From positions 818,501 to 882,500 of the forward strand of contig JAKTNV010000009.1 in NCBI GenBank assembly GCA_022747635.1: 64,000 nucleotides of DNA. The letters are read 5' to 3'. The notes beneath the pieces were generated by a model. The model was not told the origin of the DNA. It did no database searches and was given only the letters and a program-made list of their open reading frames with translations. The position numbers and the translations under genes were made by a program. This stretch comes from Hetaerina americana (Eukaryota; Arthropoda; Insecta; Odonata; Calopterygidae). Shown here one piece after another: positions 35,166 through 47,345 of the stretch. Position 1 is the first letter of the stretch. The number at the start of each line of letters is the position of its first letter.

Positions 35166-36340
35166 TCTCCTACATAAGCCGCGTGCCAAATAAAGCATTT
35201 CGCTCCATATTCCTTTATTTTTTTGGGTGATCACACCATATCTTCCGGCCCAATATGTCTCCCAATTCATACTCTCTTCCTCCACGTTCCCCTTTCGTAC
35301 ATCCGCAGGAATTCTATCCATTGCCTCATTTGAACGCGACCCTCTTAATGCCCTCGCATTGAACAATGTCTCGTCCTTTGCTCTGCGATCTACGTCATGC
35401 TTTCTATGCAGGTCGTCTACTTCCCGGCCATTTCTTTACCATAGATCCTTAATGCATTCCTTCCTCGTCTCTTGGATCTTTTCCTGTCTATTTAATATCA
35501 CTCCTCACGCCCGTTTGATGGTTTTCCCGGATTTCACTTATTTTCTGGCAGCACTTATCACTTTCTTGTATTATCGCCCCTACTTCATTCGACCTTTGTA
35601 AACTAACCATATTCTCCATAGCGCTCCTTTCAACCCTTAAGTTTCCCGTCTAAATTTATCATTCATCTTAATGTACTCTTTCTTCTTGTGTTTACGAGAC
35701 TCTTTCATCTCCTCCCCTCCTCTACCTATACTCCCGTCCGCAGTCGATCGTTCCTTTTCCGTTTCCTCCGCCTTTACTTCCGCTTACTTGGCTCTAGATC
35801 GCATCACTCCCGCGGAAGGAGACCTTTCGCGACTGCCATATCATCTCGCAATCCTCGCGGAGCAGGGCGGCGGAGTCAAGCATGGCTCTCCGCGACGCCC
35901 GGCGGTTCTCCTCGCCTGGGGGTTCAGCCATTGGGCACCTGAAGCGATTCCCTAATGGAGCTCCCTTTTCCAAGGGCGGAATTTAGATGGGGCCGAAGAG
36001 AGATAATGGCGGATGAGAGAGAGAGAGGGTGGGAGAGCAATGTGAGGGGGCGGAGCGGTGGGAGGCGTGCTCAAGGTAGGGAGGCAACACCCTTCTCCGC
36101 TTCCATCGCCGACATCCTCAAATGCCGCGCGGCAATTCAAAACGGTGAGTTTGGACGTCGGCGTGCGTGAGCGTCCCCGAAAGGAAATGGAGCAGAAGGT
36201 AAACATTGGGTCCCGGGCGCCACGCCAGCAGCTGCCGCCTCGCAACTGCCACGAGGGCCACCTCCTAATTGAATTTCTGGGACGCCGGCTCTGACCACCG
36301 CCCCGGTGCCTAGGTGGGGGGGTGAACGGGGGGCACGGGG
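35166..36340. other. Non-coding region
   Basis: The 35.2-35.6 kb minus strand has faint LINE-linker flavour but I could not place it. The rest has no recognisable feature. Confidence 0.45.
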
Positions 36341-36500
36341 TCACCCCTGGGCACACACACACACATGCCCACCGAGGTCCCCCCCCCGTCGACCTCCCGG
36401 GCCCCAAATCCCATCAAATGGGAGAGAAGTTCCCCCCGCCCCTCGGTACCAACCCCTCCCCCCCTTCCATCGCCTCGGTACACACACACACACACTCTCC
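36341..36500. repeat. CA- and C-rich simple sequence
   Basis: (CA)n runs at about 36353-36365 and 36481-36494 flank C-rich stretches (runs of eight or nine C). Overlapping proline-rich and VCVCV frames come from this composition. Confidence 0.8.
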
Positions 36501-36698
36501 CGTTTGCTCACCGTCGAAGAGAAAGAAATAAATGGAAGGAATGGGCCTGTAACATGAGGACGGTGGGTCTTTCTCCCCATCGATTTTTTTTTCTTTCAAT
36601 TCCGGAAACGGCTCCATCGCATTGAGGTTGTCCAATAAAAAGTCTTTCCCATTTCCGATTCCTTTTGTGGGAGAAATGTGCGGTCGGCAATGAAAGCC

Positions 36699-37069
<371 letters not shown>

Positions 37070-37083
<14 letters not shown>

Positions 37084-37157
37084 TATACATATATATAAAT
37101 ATGATATACATATATATTATAAACACAGTATGGTTTACATATATATATATATATGAT
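37070..37157. repeat. Inverted SINE tail and TA-rich simple sequence
   Basis: TACTGTGTTTAT at 37070-37081 is the end of the SINE. Its exact complement ATAAACACAGTA lies at 37119-37130, with 37 bases of TA-rich sequence between them, followed by another (TA)n run at 37138-37154. Confidence 0.75.
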
Positions 37158-37312
37158 AATTGCAAAGATGGATGAGCGGAGAAAATGGAAGAATGTAAAT
37201 ACAGAATTAGGCAAAATTAAGTACAAAGAATTAAACAATAAATTGAGGCGAGCTACAAATAAACAAAAGAAGCATGGTGGAAGACGCAGTGCGAGGAAAT
37301 GGAAAGTCTAGA
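37158..37312 (+). pseudogene. RTE-type LINE linker scrap
   Basis: IAKMDERRKWKNVNTELGKI then KYKELNNKLRRATNKQKKH and GGRRSARKWKV is the basic linker of RTE-type LINEs. The same segment in the 20-22 kb copy reads KYKELNNKLR on the minus strand. Stop at 37310-37312. Confidence 0.7.
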
Positions 37313-37489
37313 TGGATAGAGGTCTTTATTTGGGCCAAATTGAGACCAAATGGTCCCTTCTTCAATTAAACCCATCGTCGTATAGATATTATATTAGGCA
37401 TTAAACTTATAGTTACATTCATATGTACACATAAATACATATGGACATACATAAATTCATTTAGCACAGATTTGCTCATCTAAAAGAAA

Positions 37490-37494
37490 AAATG

Positions 37495-37553
<59 letters not shown>

Positions 37554-37611
37554 CCATTCATACATATATGCATACACATCTACACATATACATACATATC
37601 CACACACACAT
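37490..37611. repeat. TA/CA microsatellite, insertion site of the R1-type LINE
   Basis: (TA)n runs give way to (CA)n at about 37534-37553 and then to ACAT/ACAC-rich sequence. It ends in ATCCACACACACAT (37598-37611), the left copy of the LINE's target duplication. Confidence 0.85.
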
Positions 37612-37764
37612 CCGGTGCGGAGTTTTGGTGGCTTCTCCCATCCGGCGCCTCCCCAGGTTGCGGATAGGGGAACGCTCACTAGAAATGGAGGGCACCGGGC
37701 AAATAAAATACCAGGGGTGGACAGAAAAGCAATTAGGGGAAGGAACCCCGCAAATAAACCAAGT

Positions 37765-39153
37765 ATGGCAAGTGTAGAGAAGGTAGAATTTACGGTGCAG
37801 GGGAGGGATACCCCAGTGCCGGCGTCGATAGGGAGTGAGCAAGCGGGCTCTCAGGCGTCGTCATCCAATTTACGGTGCAGGGGAGGGATACCCCAGTGCC
37901 GGCGTCGATAGGGAGTGAGCAAGCGGGCTCTCAGGCGTCGTTATCCAATGACCGCAGTACTGCATGGGTTGATCACTCGGCCCCTGTAGCATCCAATGCT
38001 ACAGGTGACCCCAAACCGAAGGAAGCAGAAATGGCTTTTAACCGGTTAAAAGAGAAAGTGCAGTTGTTACTGGATTTCGTTCTCCCTAGGAATAACATCC
38101 ACAAGGAAATCAAAATCATGGCTAGGTATATGGACAGGGCTCTTAACGACTACGCCAAGGTAATATGTGCTGTGGAGTTTATGAAGACACAAGGGACTCC
38201 TTGCCAAGATGTTACGGTTCAAACATCCCCATCCGTCGTTTCGGAAGTAACACAACAGAGGACGCCAGGCCATGACGCGCCTTCACCACGGTCAGCCCCG
38301 ACCCATGAAAGGAAGAGGGGAAAGGACAGCAATGAGGCCCCGACTCAGGTTCAAGCAGGTGACAGGGCCACTGTTGAGAAGAAGGGCGAAGGAAGCAGGA
38401 AGAAGGAGAAAGAAAAGCAGCAGCTGTCGAGCAAGGACAGCGACAACCTGCAGGTGGCTGAGGAAAAGCAGAGGCCCAGGTTAAAGCCACCCCGACCTGA
38501 TTCCATTAAGATCAAAGCAATGGAGGAGAATTCTTACGCAGAGATACTGCGGCGGGTGAAGATGACACCTGAATTAAAGACGCTCGGCGACAGGGTAACA
38601 TGCATAAGGCGTACCAGGACAGGAGAGCTTCTCCTAGAGCTTGAATGATCGGGTGCGGATTCCCTGGGGCTGCAGTCGGCGGTCTCGTCAGTGCTGAGTG
38701 GAGTAGCAGAAGTACAGTTACTTACTCACATGGAGAGCCTGAATATAAGGGACTTGAATGAGAAGACTACTGCTGATGATGTCGTGGAGGCCATACGCGC
38801 ATAAGTAGGTCCAGGAGCAGTGATACCTGAGGGTGTTACATTGCGGGAAGCGTACAGCGGCACACAGGTTGCCAACGTCCGAATCTCGGCGGAGATAGCG
38901 AAGAAACTTCTCCAAAGAGGGAAAATTCGAATCGGTTGGGTGAGCTGTAGGGTTCGGCTCCGGCAGGTACCAAGGCGGTGCTACAGGTGTCAGGAGGTGG
39001 GACACTGCCCGAGAGTGTACGAGCCTTGTAGACCGGACGAACCAGTGCTTCCGATGTGGACAGGAGGGCCATAAGGCAGCTTATTGTCTTGGTAAACGAT
39101 CAGACTTAGAGGCAACAATACGAAAGGAAAATGGTCAAGGTTCTCCAAATTAA
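37765..39153 (+). pseudogene. R1-clade LINE ORF1 (gag-like, CCHC knuckles), broken
   Basis: ATG at 37765 (MASVEKVEFTVQGRDTP). An 80-bp exact-period tandem duplication (37787-37866 and 37867-37946, one mismatch) shifts the frame, since 80 is not a multiple of three. The frame then runs to a TGA at 38646-38648 after RRTRTGELLLELE. Reading on through that stop and another TAG-type stop, the sequence continues into VTLREAYSGTQVANVRI. The zinc knuckles follow: CYRCQEVGHC at about 38980 and, after a frameshift, CFRCGQEGHKAAYC at about 39049-39090. The last in-frame stop is at 39151-39153, overlapping the ORF2 start by 23 bases. Such ORF1 proteins bind the element RNA. This copy cannot make one. Confidence 0.85.
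37787..37946 (+). repeat. 80-bp tandem duplication in ORF1
   Basis: Two adjacent 80-base units, 37787-37866 and 37867-37946. They differ only near the end of the unit (GTCATCC in the first, GTTATCC in the second). The high identity indicates a recent duplication. Confidence 0.95.
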
Positions 39154-42126
39154 CCTAAACCATTGTGAAGTGGCCCAAGATCTGCTCCTGCAATCTGTAG
39201 TAGAAGAGAGAGCAGATATAGCCATCATCAGTGAGGTCTACAAGGGATTAGACAATACAAACTGAATAACAGACTCAATGGGCATGGTGGCAGTCTTAGT
39301 GTGTGGCAATCTGCGCATATCTAGGCGAGCGGCAGTTCAATTTTGAGGTTTCACTTGGGTGGAGGTGGCTGGTATACATATCTATAGCTGCTACCTCCCG
39401 CCAAGTGATACCATGGAAAATTTCGTAAGATCGCTGGAGGCTATTGTCACCAGTGCGCAGTCATCTAGACCACCAGTGCTCATTGCCGGAGATTTCAATT
39501 CATGGGCAACGGAGTGGGGAAGCGCGAGGACTAACGCCAGGGGTCGGGTACTGCTCGAAGCGGCTGCGACACTAGAGTTGGAGCTCGCCTATATGGAAGC
39601 AGCCCCTATTGTATCAAGGATGGCAAGTCATCTTTGGTCGACCAGACCTTAATCGATCCTGAATTGATGGGGGAAGGTTACGACTGGACAGTTTGCGATC
39701 GTTACACAGGAAGCGACCACCAAGCTCTTGTGTACAGGCTGCAAAGTGGCAGTGGGAAAGTTGAGATGAAGCCAAGGTGAGAGAAGAAGTGGACTACGAA
39801 CACTTTCGACGGGGGAGGTATTCCTTTATATACTGCGGGAAACTAAGATCCATGGTACTGCAGAAGAGAGAGCCCGACATCTGAACCAGGTACTGAAAAG
39901 AGCCTGTGATGCCTCAATGGCTATACAAACTAACGCTCACGGTAACCCTCCACTTTACTGGTGGAATGAAGATATTGCTAGCCTATGACGAGGAAGCAGC
40001 AGCGACCGAAGAACAGACCGCGATTCCATGAGTTTCATGCCATCTATGACACACATCGAAGAGAACTAAGAAGAGCCATAAAAACTGCCAAAAGAAAGTG
40101 TTGGCCCGAGTTATGTGAGGAAGTTGAGCCCTATCCATGGGGCAAACCATACAAAATGGTCATGAACAAGATCAAGCCCAGGAGTGTAACAAGCCCATCT
40201 AGTCTAGACTTCCTCAATCAGGTCGTTGGACATTTATTTCGAAAGCAGCAGGAGAGGGCGGCTGGAACAGGCTTGGCAAGGTTCCAGGATACAGAAGAGG
40301 TACCCGAGGTAGGTGAAGCCGAACTGAGAGCGGCGGCCTCCAGAATAGCAGTGGGCAAATGCCCAGGACTGGACGGTGTGCCAGGTCTGGCCATAAAGGT
40401 AGCTGCTCTTAAAACTCCAGAACCATTTAGGGCAAAACTTAGAGAGTGTCTGCGGGAAGGATACTTTCCGATAATGTGGAGGAGGCAGAGGTTGGTACTT
40501 CTCCCGAAAGGAGATAAACCGCCTGGAGAGCCGTCCTCTTACCGACTGCTATGCATGCTCGACATAGCTGGTAAGCTTTTCGAGTGAATAATTTCCATTA
40601 GACTGGAGGCGGCTGTTGCACAAGCTTGGGGCTTCTCCTATAATCAGTTTGGTTTCAGGAAACGTAGATCAACCATTGACGCTATAGACCGTGTCGTAAA
40701 TCTGGCCAAGGATGGCATTAAGGGAAGTAGAAGCGCAAGACGAATGTGTGCTATTATTTCGTTGGATATTCGTAATGCCTTCCACTCGGCTAGATGGAAA
40801 GATATAATGGAGGCATTGGAGCACCTCAAAGTGCCGCTCTACCTACGAAAGATTATCTCGAGCTATCTTTGTGACCGGACACTAGTCTACGACACCGACG
40901 AGGGAGCACACTCGTACAACATCACGGGAGGAGTGCCGCAGGGTTCTGTTCCGGGACCCCTGCTCTGGATCATCATATACGACGGCTTGCTCAGACTGCA
41001 GTTCCAGGAGGGGGTGTCCATCGTGGCCTTCGCAGTTGATGCGGCACTGGTCGTGAGCGCTAAGAGCGTGGAAGAGATTCAATACCTGACGGATCGATCC
41101 ATTGAACAGGTATCTGATTGGCTAAAGGACCAGGTTTTGAGTCTCGCAGCAGAAAAAACCGAAGCAGTACTTATAGCACGCACCAAGGACAGAAGCAATA
41201 TCACCTTCCTAGTAGAAGGAAAGGCATTACGAACAGCGGATGCGATAAGATATCTGGGGGTGGCTTTTGATGGAAGGCTTCTATTCAAGGAGCACCTCCA
41301 GAAGGTGGGTTCAAAGGCATCGAAGGTGGCTGGAGCGTTGGCAGAAATTATGCCCAACATTAGAGGGCCAAGAGAACCTAGGTGGCAACTACTCGCTACT
41401 GTGGTCACTTCTGTGATTTTGTATGCGGCATCAGGATGGTGCGGTGCACTTAGCAAGAATAAAAGTTATGGAGCAACCTGCCGTCGAGCTTATAGGACGG
41501 TGGCCCTAAGGGTTACACGAGCCTATCGCTCAGCATCTGGCAATGCCCTTTCCGTGATTGGGGGACTTCCTGCAATAGATCTCCTGGCAAAGGAACGTGC
41601 CAAGAGCTACCAAAGAGGCTGGCGAAATACAACACATGAGGAAACTCAGTGGAGCAGTCAATATCAATGGTCGTCAGAAATGATGGAGAAGTGGCAGCAG
41701 AGATGGGATGCAGCCAAGGAGGGTCGACGGACCCATACAATTGTCCCGGACATCTTAGCATGGATTGACAGATGACATGGCAATGTAACATTCCAGCTCA
41801 CCCAGGTACTTACCGGCCACGGAAACTACCGTAGCTTCCTACATCGCATTGGGGTGTATAGTAGCGCGGAGTGCCCGGTCTTCCTTGGTGAGGACGAGGA
41901 TGTGGAGCACGTTTTGTTTCAATGTCCAAGATTCACCGAGGCAAGAGACGTGTTTCATAGCACATAGCAAGGTCCCATGACCCTGGAAGGTTTGGGGTCC
42001 TGTCTGCTCAGATCAGAGGCAGACTGGAATGCTGCTGCTACTTTGGCGACAATTGTAGTAGAGGAGCTGGGCCACATCAGGCAAGTTGAAGAAGGGAGAA
42101 TCGCACCAGTGTCATTAGAGGACTGA
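39131..42126 (+). pseudogene. R1-clade LINE ORF2 (endonuclease-reverse transcriptase), broken
   Basis: ATG at 39131, VLQINLNHCEVAQDLLLQSV opens the endonuclease. IHIYSCYLPPSD and VLIAGDFNSWATEWGSARTN follow with in-frame stops between. After a frame change the reverse transcriptase starts: AVGKCPGLDGVPGLAIKVA, SSYRLLCMLDIAGKLFE, a stop at about 40585, NQFGFRKRRSTIDAI-type sequence, SLDIRNAFHSARW, GGVPQGSVPGPLLW. The catalytic FADD box reads FAVD at 41029-41040, an Asp to Val change that by itself should abolish activity. The C-terminus has GHGNYRSFLHRIG and DVEHVLFQCPRF, the usual R1-clade terminal block, in which the first Cys pair is partly kept. Final stop at 42124-42126. Confidence 0.9.
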
Positions 42127-42348
42127 ATCAACACCAGAAGTGGTCTAAGAGGCATGACTGCCCTACTGAAATAATGCCTAATGGCGGTTTCCGGGGGGCA
42201 GGCACAAAAAAGAGTTGGAGTTTAGTGGGTGGGCCGAGGGATGGGCCACTGGTGGCAACTGTGCCCACCCTGGAAGAGTTCCACGCACTGCGAGTCCCGA
42301 TGAATCAAGATGGTGCGAAAAGCATTCTCCAACTCTTCAGAAAAAAAA

Positions 42349-42440
42349 ATCCACACACACATACATACACATACAAACATACATAAATACATACATTATT
42401 ACCCACATATACACCCTTAATTACATACATATAATCAAAT
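42349..42440. repeat. ACAT/CA-rich microsatellite, right flank of the LINE
   Basis: Starts with the right copy of the 14-base target duplication and continues as ACAT/ACAC/AAAT-rich simple sequence. Confidence 0.85.
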
Positions 42441-43156
42441 AAATTAAGAATACACCTGCACATACTCAAATTAAATGACAGTGAAGATAGAGAAAAATAA
42501 AATGAGGCAAGTCTAAGCAAAGAATGATGTTTGTGGGAAAAGCTAGGAAAGAGCGTGGCATTGCTCAACTAGTAAAAACCCACTAAGGAAAAACACCCAC
42601 GAAGAGAAGGGGGGTGTGAAAACCCAGCAAAAACCCTATTAATTAGAGGAAAGATACATGTACATTGTAACAATCATTCTTACATAGTATACATATTATT
42701 AAGCTACTGAAATTGAAATGGAGAAATTAAATACATTGACAACACATGCGGAGTAATGAGAAGCATAATATTTCTAAAAAAAAATATGCAAACTCCTACC
42801 GCTTGAGATGACAAAAAAAAAGCAGGGAAAAAAAGTAGACACAGTGATCTGAATAACAGCTGAGTGGAATGACGTAGGGTATATTGTATTCGGAGGGAGT
42901 TTGTCAGTCAGCCAAGGGGTTGCAAGTGGCGGGTATTGGGAGAAGGGAGGAGGGGGAATTATTGGGGGAAGAAGTCCACAGGAGGCATGTGATTTAAATC
43001 AACTCACAGCTCTCATGATTGATTGGTCCGGCGATGCCGGGCATATCCGTTAGCAATAATATTCGCAGTTCAATTTGGAAGAATTTTGTAATTAAATGCC
43101 TGGTGTAATTGAAGACTCATGCAAAGTACAAATTCAAATAGGAGGAGTCAGGGACG
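42441..43156. other. A-rich non-coding stretch
   Basis: No feature recognised beyond short A-runs. Confidence 0.6.
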
Positions 43157-43410
43157 TGGTTTGATCAGGAGTAGATCGATGGACTGCTGGCCGGAGGGCC
43201 TGGGTTCATTTCCTGGGCACGCTCATGGGCACTCTAAACACCCGCCAAGGTGAGCAATTTATTGTGTATGAGACTGCTGGGAAACCATAGGGGGGCGGGG
43301 ATAGGAAATGGTCCCCTTATTACCCTGACATGTGAATTCGCATGCCATATGGTACTGAGTGAATGCCACCATCACCCACCAAACCGACCTCTGGATTAAT
43401 TACTGTGAAT
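43157..43410 (+). repeat. SINE family 1, diverged copy
   Basis: The degenerate head (GGACTGCTGGCCGGAGGGCC, then GGGTTCATTTCCTGGGCAC) and body (ATGGGCACTCTAAACACC, GGGAAACCATAGGGG, TACCCTGACATGTGAATTCG, CACCAAACCGACC) follow the order of the intact copies with many substitutions. It is an older insertion than those at 18.2 and 36.8 kb. Confidence 0.75.
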
Positions 43411-45440
43411 ATTATGCAATGAGTAAATACATGAGACATCTTATATCACATTTAATGTAACAAAACTATTATTAGTATTTCATTCTGATAGGTAATTCAT
43501 TTCGATGCTTAAATGGCACAAATGAAACTACTCCTTTTTATTTTCATTGAAGTTGCTGACTTATTGATTTCGTAGGTAGTTGAACATTGTTTTTCAATGC
43601 ATCTATCCTGTGATCAATGTAAAGGTATGCATTGACACCAGTAAGTGCAGTCACAGGAAATTATGAGTAGACCATCATGTGTAAAGTTTTTGCGATGCGT
43701 ATTGCCATCACAACTCAGTCTTCTAATTTTTCTTTTGTAGGGATACTTGATGTATGATAAGTAAATTGACCCACTCCATCGCATGCATTACACGGCCCTA
43801 TTATGGCTCTTTTGATGAGTTATTATGCTCAGCTGTCGTGCTATGGTCTTGTTTATAAAAGCACTAGTTGAGAAAATGTTTGAAGTTTTCATACCGGTCA
43901 TTGCTCATTGGTGAAATTAATCACATATTTCACATGAGGTTGATACTATAATGCATTCTGAACTGCGATCATTTGCAAAGAAAAAAAATAGAACTGTTAT
44001 GTTTCTGGGAATCTCTTATAAAACACAAAATTGTGATTGAGGTGAGCTCCGAATGATTTTTCAGGAGGCATAACTACTCTTACGAATCAGTAATAACTTA
44101 ATGCAATAGAAATGAGTCTTAGTCATCATGTTGAGCCTGTGGACTGAATTTGTTTGCAGAAATGTCATGTTGTGGATTGAAATTGTGTATTCCATAAAAC
44201 CCATACTTATATTTGGCCCTAGAAGTGTGACGGAAAAGGAATGATTATTGAATTAGGAACATACCTCACTATGGGTAAAATCACTCAGAAATGCCATTGA
44301 GAATGTGAATTAATAAAATCAGTTAGGTTTGTGGATGATAAAGCTTTAGTCAGTCAAGCAGTCATGGGGTTACAATTAATGTTACGCAGGGTAGAAAATC
44401 AATGTGTTTGCATGGGATGTGAATCAATGCAAGCAAAACGAATGGAAAAAGGTTTTTGAGGCGGCAAAATGCAGGGTCACTTTTCCCAATCAGCTGAAAC
44501 TGATGACAACCAAGGTAATCCACTTATGAAGATACAGGTATTCAATACCTTTTACATAGTTTGGTGTCTCAGAGTTTTGGTAAAATGTTTTGATAAGGTC
44601 TATGTCACTTAAGAATTTACCCCAATTATTGAAAAACTTAGAACTGCATAATTTTTTTGCTGAAATATTTATCCAGAAGTTTGACTAGTTTAATATCTCT
44701 GATTACAGGCATTGTAGGGCTGCACACATCTAGCACCAGTTGAAGATATGAAAGTCTCTTTATTTCCAAAACTAAAACTCATTATTGAAAAAACTACATT
44801 GACACTGAGATACATAATTTTAACACCTATGTGTTGTATATTAATTGGATATGAACCTCGCAAATTCCAGTCTCTAACTTGGTGAATGTCTGACATTTCA
44901 CTTTGTTGCATAACGCTAAAACTTGTTCACACCTCTGTGATGCATGGCAGTTGTGTGCTTAGGTCATTCTTGATGACCCCATTTTCAGAAAATGAAGGTC
45001 GTATATTAAAGAATGTAATTATTACAATGTTCCCCATGATCCTGGGCTATTCTAAAGGGATACATATTCTCACACAGCCAGATATAATGATGCATTGAGC
45101 TGTAAGATCCTAGTCAATATTGTCACTCTGAGGCATTTTTTCTCACAGAAATTACTTAAGTACGATCAAAAAGCACGTGTATTACTAATTACATGCTCTG
45201 TGCTTCATCACACATGGAAAAAGTTTTGGTCAGAGTAGACACAAACAGTGTGTTGTCTCAGCAGGAGGTAAACGAAGAAAAGATATCATCTGGTACCTTT
45301 TATGTCAGGATTTGATCCCAAACTGTGAGTGGTGTGATGGTCACCATGTAACGCCTGTGGAATTTATATAAATGATAGATGCATACTATCAATGTATGTT
45401 ACACATGTAGTTAAAAAGTTAGAATTTTAACCTTTGAGTT
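43411..45440. other. Non-coding region
   Basis: Two kilobases of AT-rich sequence with no recognisable gene or repeat. Confidence 0.55.
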
Positions 45441-45650
45441 TAAATTCCAAAGAAACTGCGGGAGATGCCGCAACAGTAACTTTTAACGGAGTCATCCGCT
45501 AATGTGCATTTTAATGCAACAATTTCAGAGCGTAAAAATCATTCGCCTTGACTGGGACTCGAACCCAGATCCCTCAATATCCGGTCGAGTGCTTTAGCCA
45601 CTTAAGCTACCGAGGCGTCCTCTTAAACTCTGAAATTTTGGGGCTTTTAA
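45441..45650 (-). repeat. SINE family 3, complete copy
   Basis: On the minus strand the tRNA-like head GCCTCGGTAGCTTAAGTGGC through box B GGGTTCGAGTCCC (45617 down to about 45545) runs into the full body, ending at TTTCTTTGGAATT near 45444. Upstream of the head is GCCCCAAAATTTCAGAG, also seen in the 14.2 kb copy. Confidence 0.82.
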
Positions 45651-45775
45651 AGGAACTAGATGTTATGACGAAATACCGTACATACAACGTCACATGCATT
45701 CGTAGTCGTGCGCGAGGCGCCACTGTCCACGAGGTTAAAGCCAACTTTAAACACGTATGGTGTTTTCCCTTTGAC

Positions 45776-45836
45776 AAATTCCAAAGAAACTGCGGGAGAT
45801 GCCGCAACATTAACTTTTAACGGAGTCATCCGCTAT
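45776..45836 (-). repeat. SINE family 3, 3' end only
   Basis: AATTCCAAAGAAACTGCGGG through GGAGTCATCCGCT matches the last 55 bases of the family 3 body in the same orientation as the neighbouring copy. Confidence 0.8.
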
Positions 45837-47089
45837 CTCTCTTTTCACTTACTTTTTTGATTCAATGATAAATGATTGAGTTATTCGGGGGAAAAAGGAA
45901 AAAATCAATTAAGTGTTAATGATATTTATATGCAGTATGTACTTGGGCATCTGCAAAGCCTGCTTGGACAACCACTTCACCGCTATGTCATTTAATATGC
46001 TCCATCTAAGGAACACAGGAACATAGTGGGTCAAACTCGAAGTGAATAACTATGGATATATCTAATCTCAACATATGCTTAAGTATGGGATTATTACTAC
46101 TTCATTAAACTGAATAAACAATTTTAAACTACAAATATCTTTCTTATTTCACTGCTATTTATGATGCCTCCGAGTTATGTCACCATAGTGTCATCTCACC
46201 TCACCAAAACCCTTCTTTCTATCACTTATTAGAGTAATAATATTTGGGGCATTCTGAGCAATGGGTGGGTAATAATTTGAATTTGGAAGAATTTGGCAAT
46301 CACTAATATTGGAAACGTAGCACTGAATTTTGTGCAGAGAGGAGGGGACTGAGGAGGTTCAGCCTGGTAGAAATAAGAGTCTAGAGAAACTGTTATCAAA
46401 TTTGTTTGATCCTGATAAAAGGGTGGTGCCTGAAAAGCTCTCGGGTTCATTTTCAATAATTTAACTTAAAATATATGAATTTCTGGCCTTAGTTCATTGA
46501 TATCGCGCCTTGAAGTCGTAAATCTACCGTCTCAATATATCCTGGGGGATGGGTTTTCCTCAAGTGGAAAATGTAAATACTCCACCATGAGCAGCAGGGG
46601 CCCAGCAACATGGAGTGGTGCTATGGGTGAACTACTTTCAGTTTTCTTTCTCTCCCAATCCTCGCCGGGTTGGACTACCCCTGTATGACATTACGTAGTT
46701 TGTTCTGATATGGATTGAGGCCTCAGAGCAAAACATTTTCCCGTAAGGTATGAGGCTTTGTACTTGCGTCTGCGGAGAATCCAAGTAATAATATCTAATT
46801 TGATACATGAGCTCTTAAAGTGACCCAAGTGATGTTGCTTCCACACATTGAAAAATCTTGTTAATAGTTTTGTTCGCTTGAAAGAAAGGAAACATTACCA
46901 TTTGCCAAGGTTAGCTCCCTCTTTCGTTTCGAAATATGATGAGGTTAATTCTAAAAAAAGCATTGAAAAAAATAAAACTTATTCTAATATGAAATGAGAT
47001 TCATGAAGGCATTCATTTGGCATTGAAGTCTTTGTCTGACACCATGAACTGATTCTTTTCAGGAATAATCATAGCACAGCAAAGAAAAA
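45837..47089. other. Non-coding region
   Basis: No feature recognised. Confidence 0.55.
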
Positions 47090-47345
47090 CAAGGGATTCG
47101 GAATGGTTTGACGTCTTCCCACCGAGAGGGCGCGGGTTCGAATTCCGGACGTGGTAGGATTTGTTCAGCTCCATTCCGATCCCTACTTGCGTTGGGAAAT
47201 TCGTTAGGGGTAGGCTAATGTCGACACCGGGTTTTCCCCACCCTACCTACATTCCCTAGATGGCACGTCCCTGCTCAATCACCGAGCTATCCCCGATGGC
47301 GCAAATGATTCCATCAGTCGGTCGCCTCCCCCTAAACAACTTCTA
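47090..47345 (+). repeat. SINE family 4, copy b
   Basis: The tRNA-like head ends in box B GCGGGTTCGAATTCC. The body has GGGGTAGGCTAATGTCGACA and GGTCGCCTCCCCCTAAAC, shared with the copy at 23.4 kb. Confidence 0.65.

Larger units (their letters stand above)
37612..42348 (+). mobile_element. Full-length R1-clade LINE in a CA-rich microsatellite
   Basis: A 4,737-bp non-LTR retrotransposon. Flanking 14-base direct repeats ATCCACACACACAT (37598-37611 and 42349-42362) and a nine-A run at its 3' end define the borders. Both flanks are CA/ACAT-rich simple sequence. Two overlapping ORFs are recognisable: ORF1 with CCHC knuckles, and ORF2 with endonuclease, reverse transcriptase and a C-terminal Cys/His-type region. 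This layout fits the R1 clade, some of whose members (Waldo is the known example) insert into ACAY-type microsatellites. Both ORFs are broken. Confidence 0.88.

Noticed and set aside
36341..36540. Proline-rich and VCVCV frames in the CA/C-rich region
   Set aside because: Low-complexity composition, no start context or domain.
42310..42590. Frames rich in YVCVYV on the minus strand
   Set aside because: They translate the ACAT/CA microsatellite flanking the R1-type LINE.
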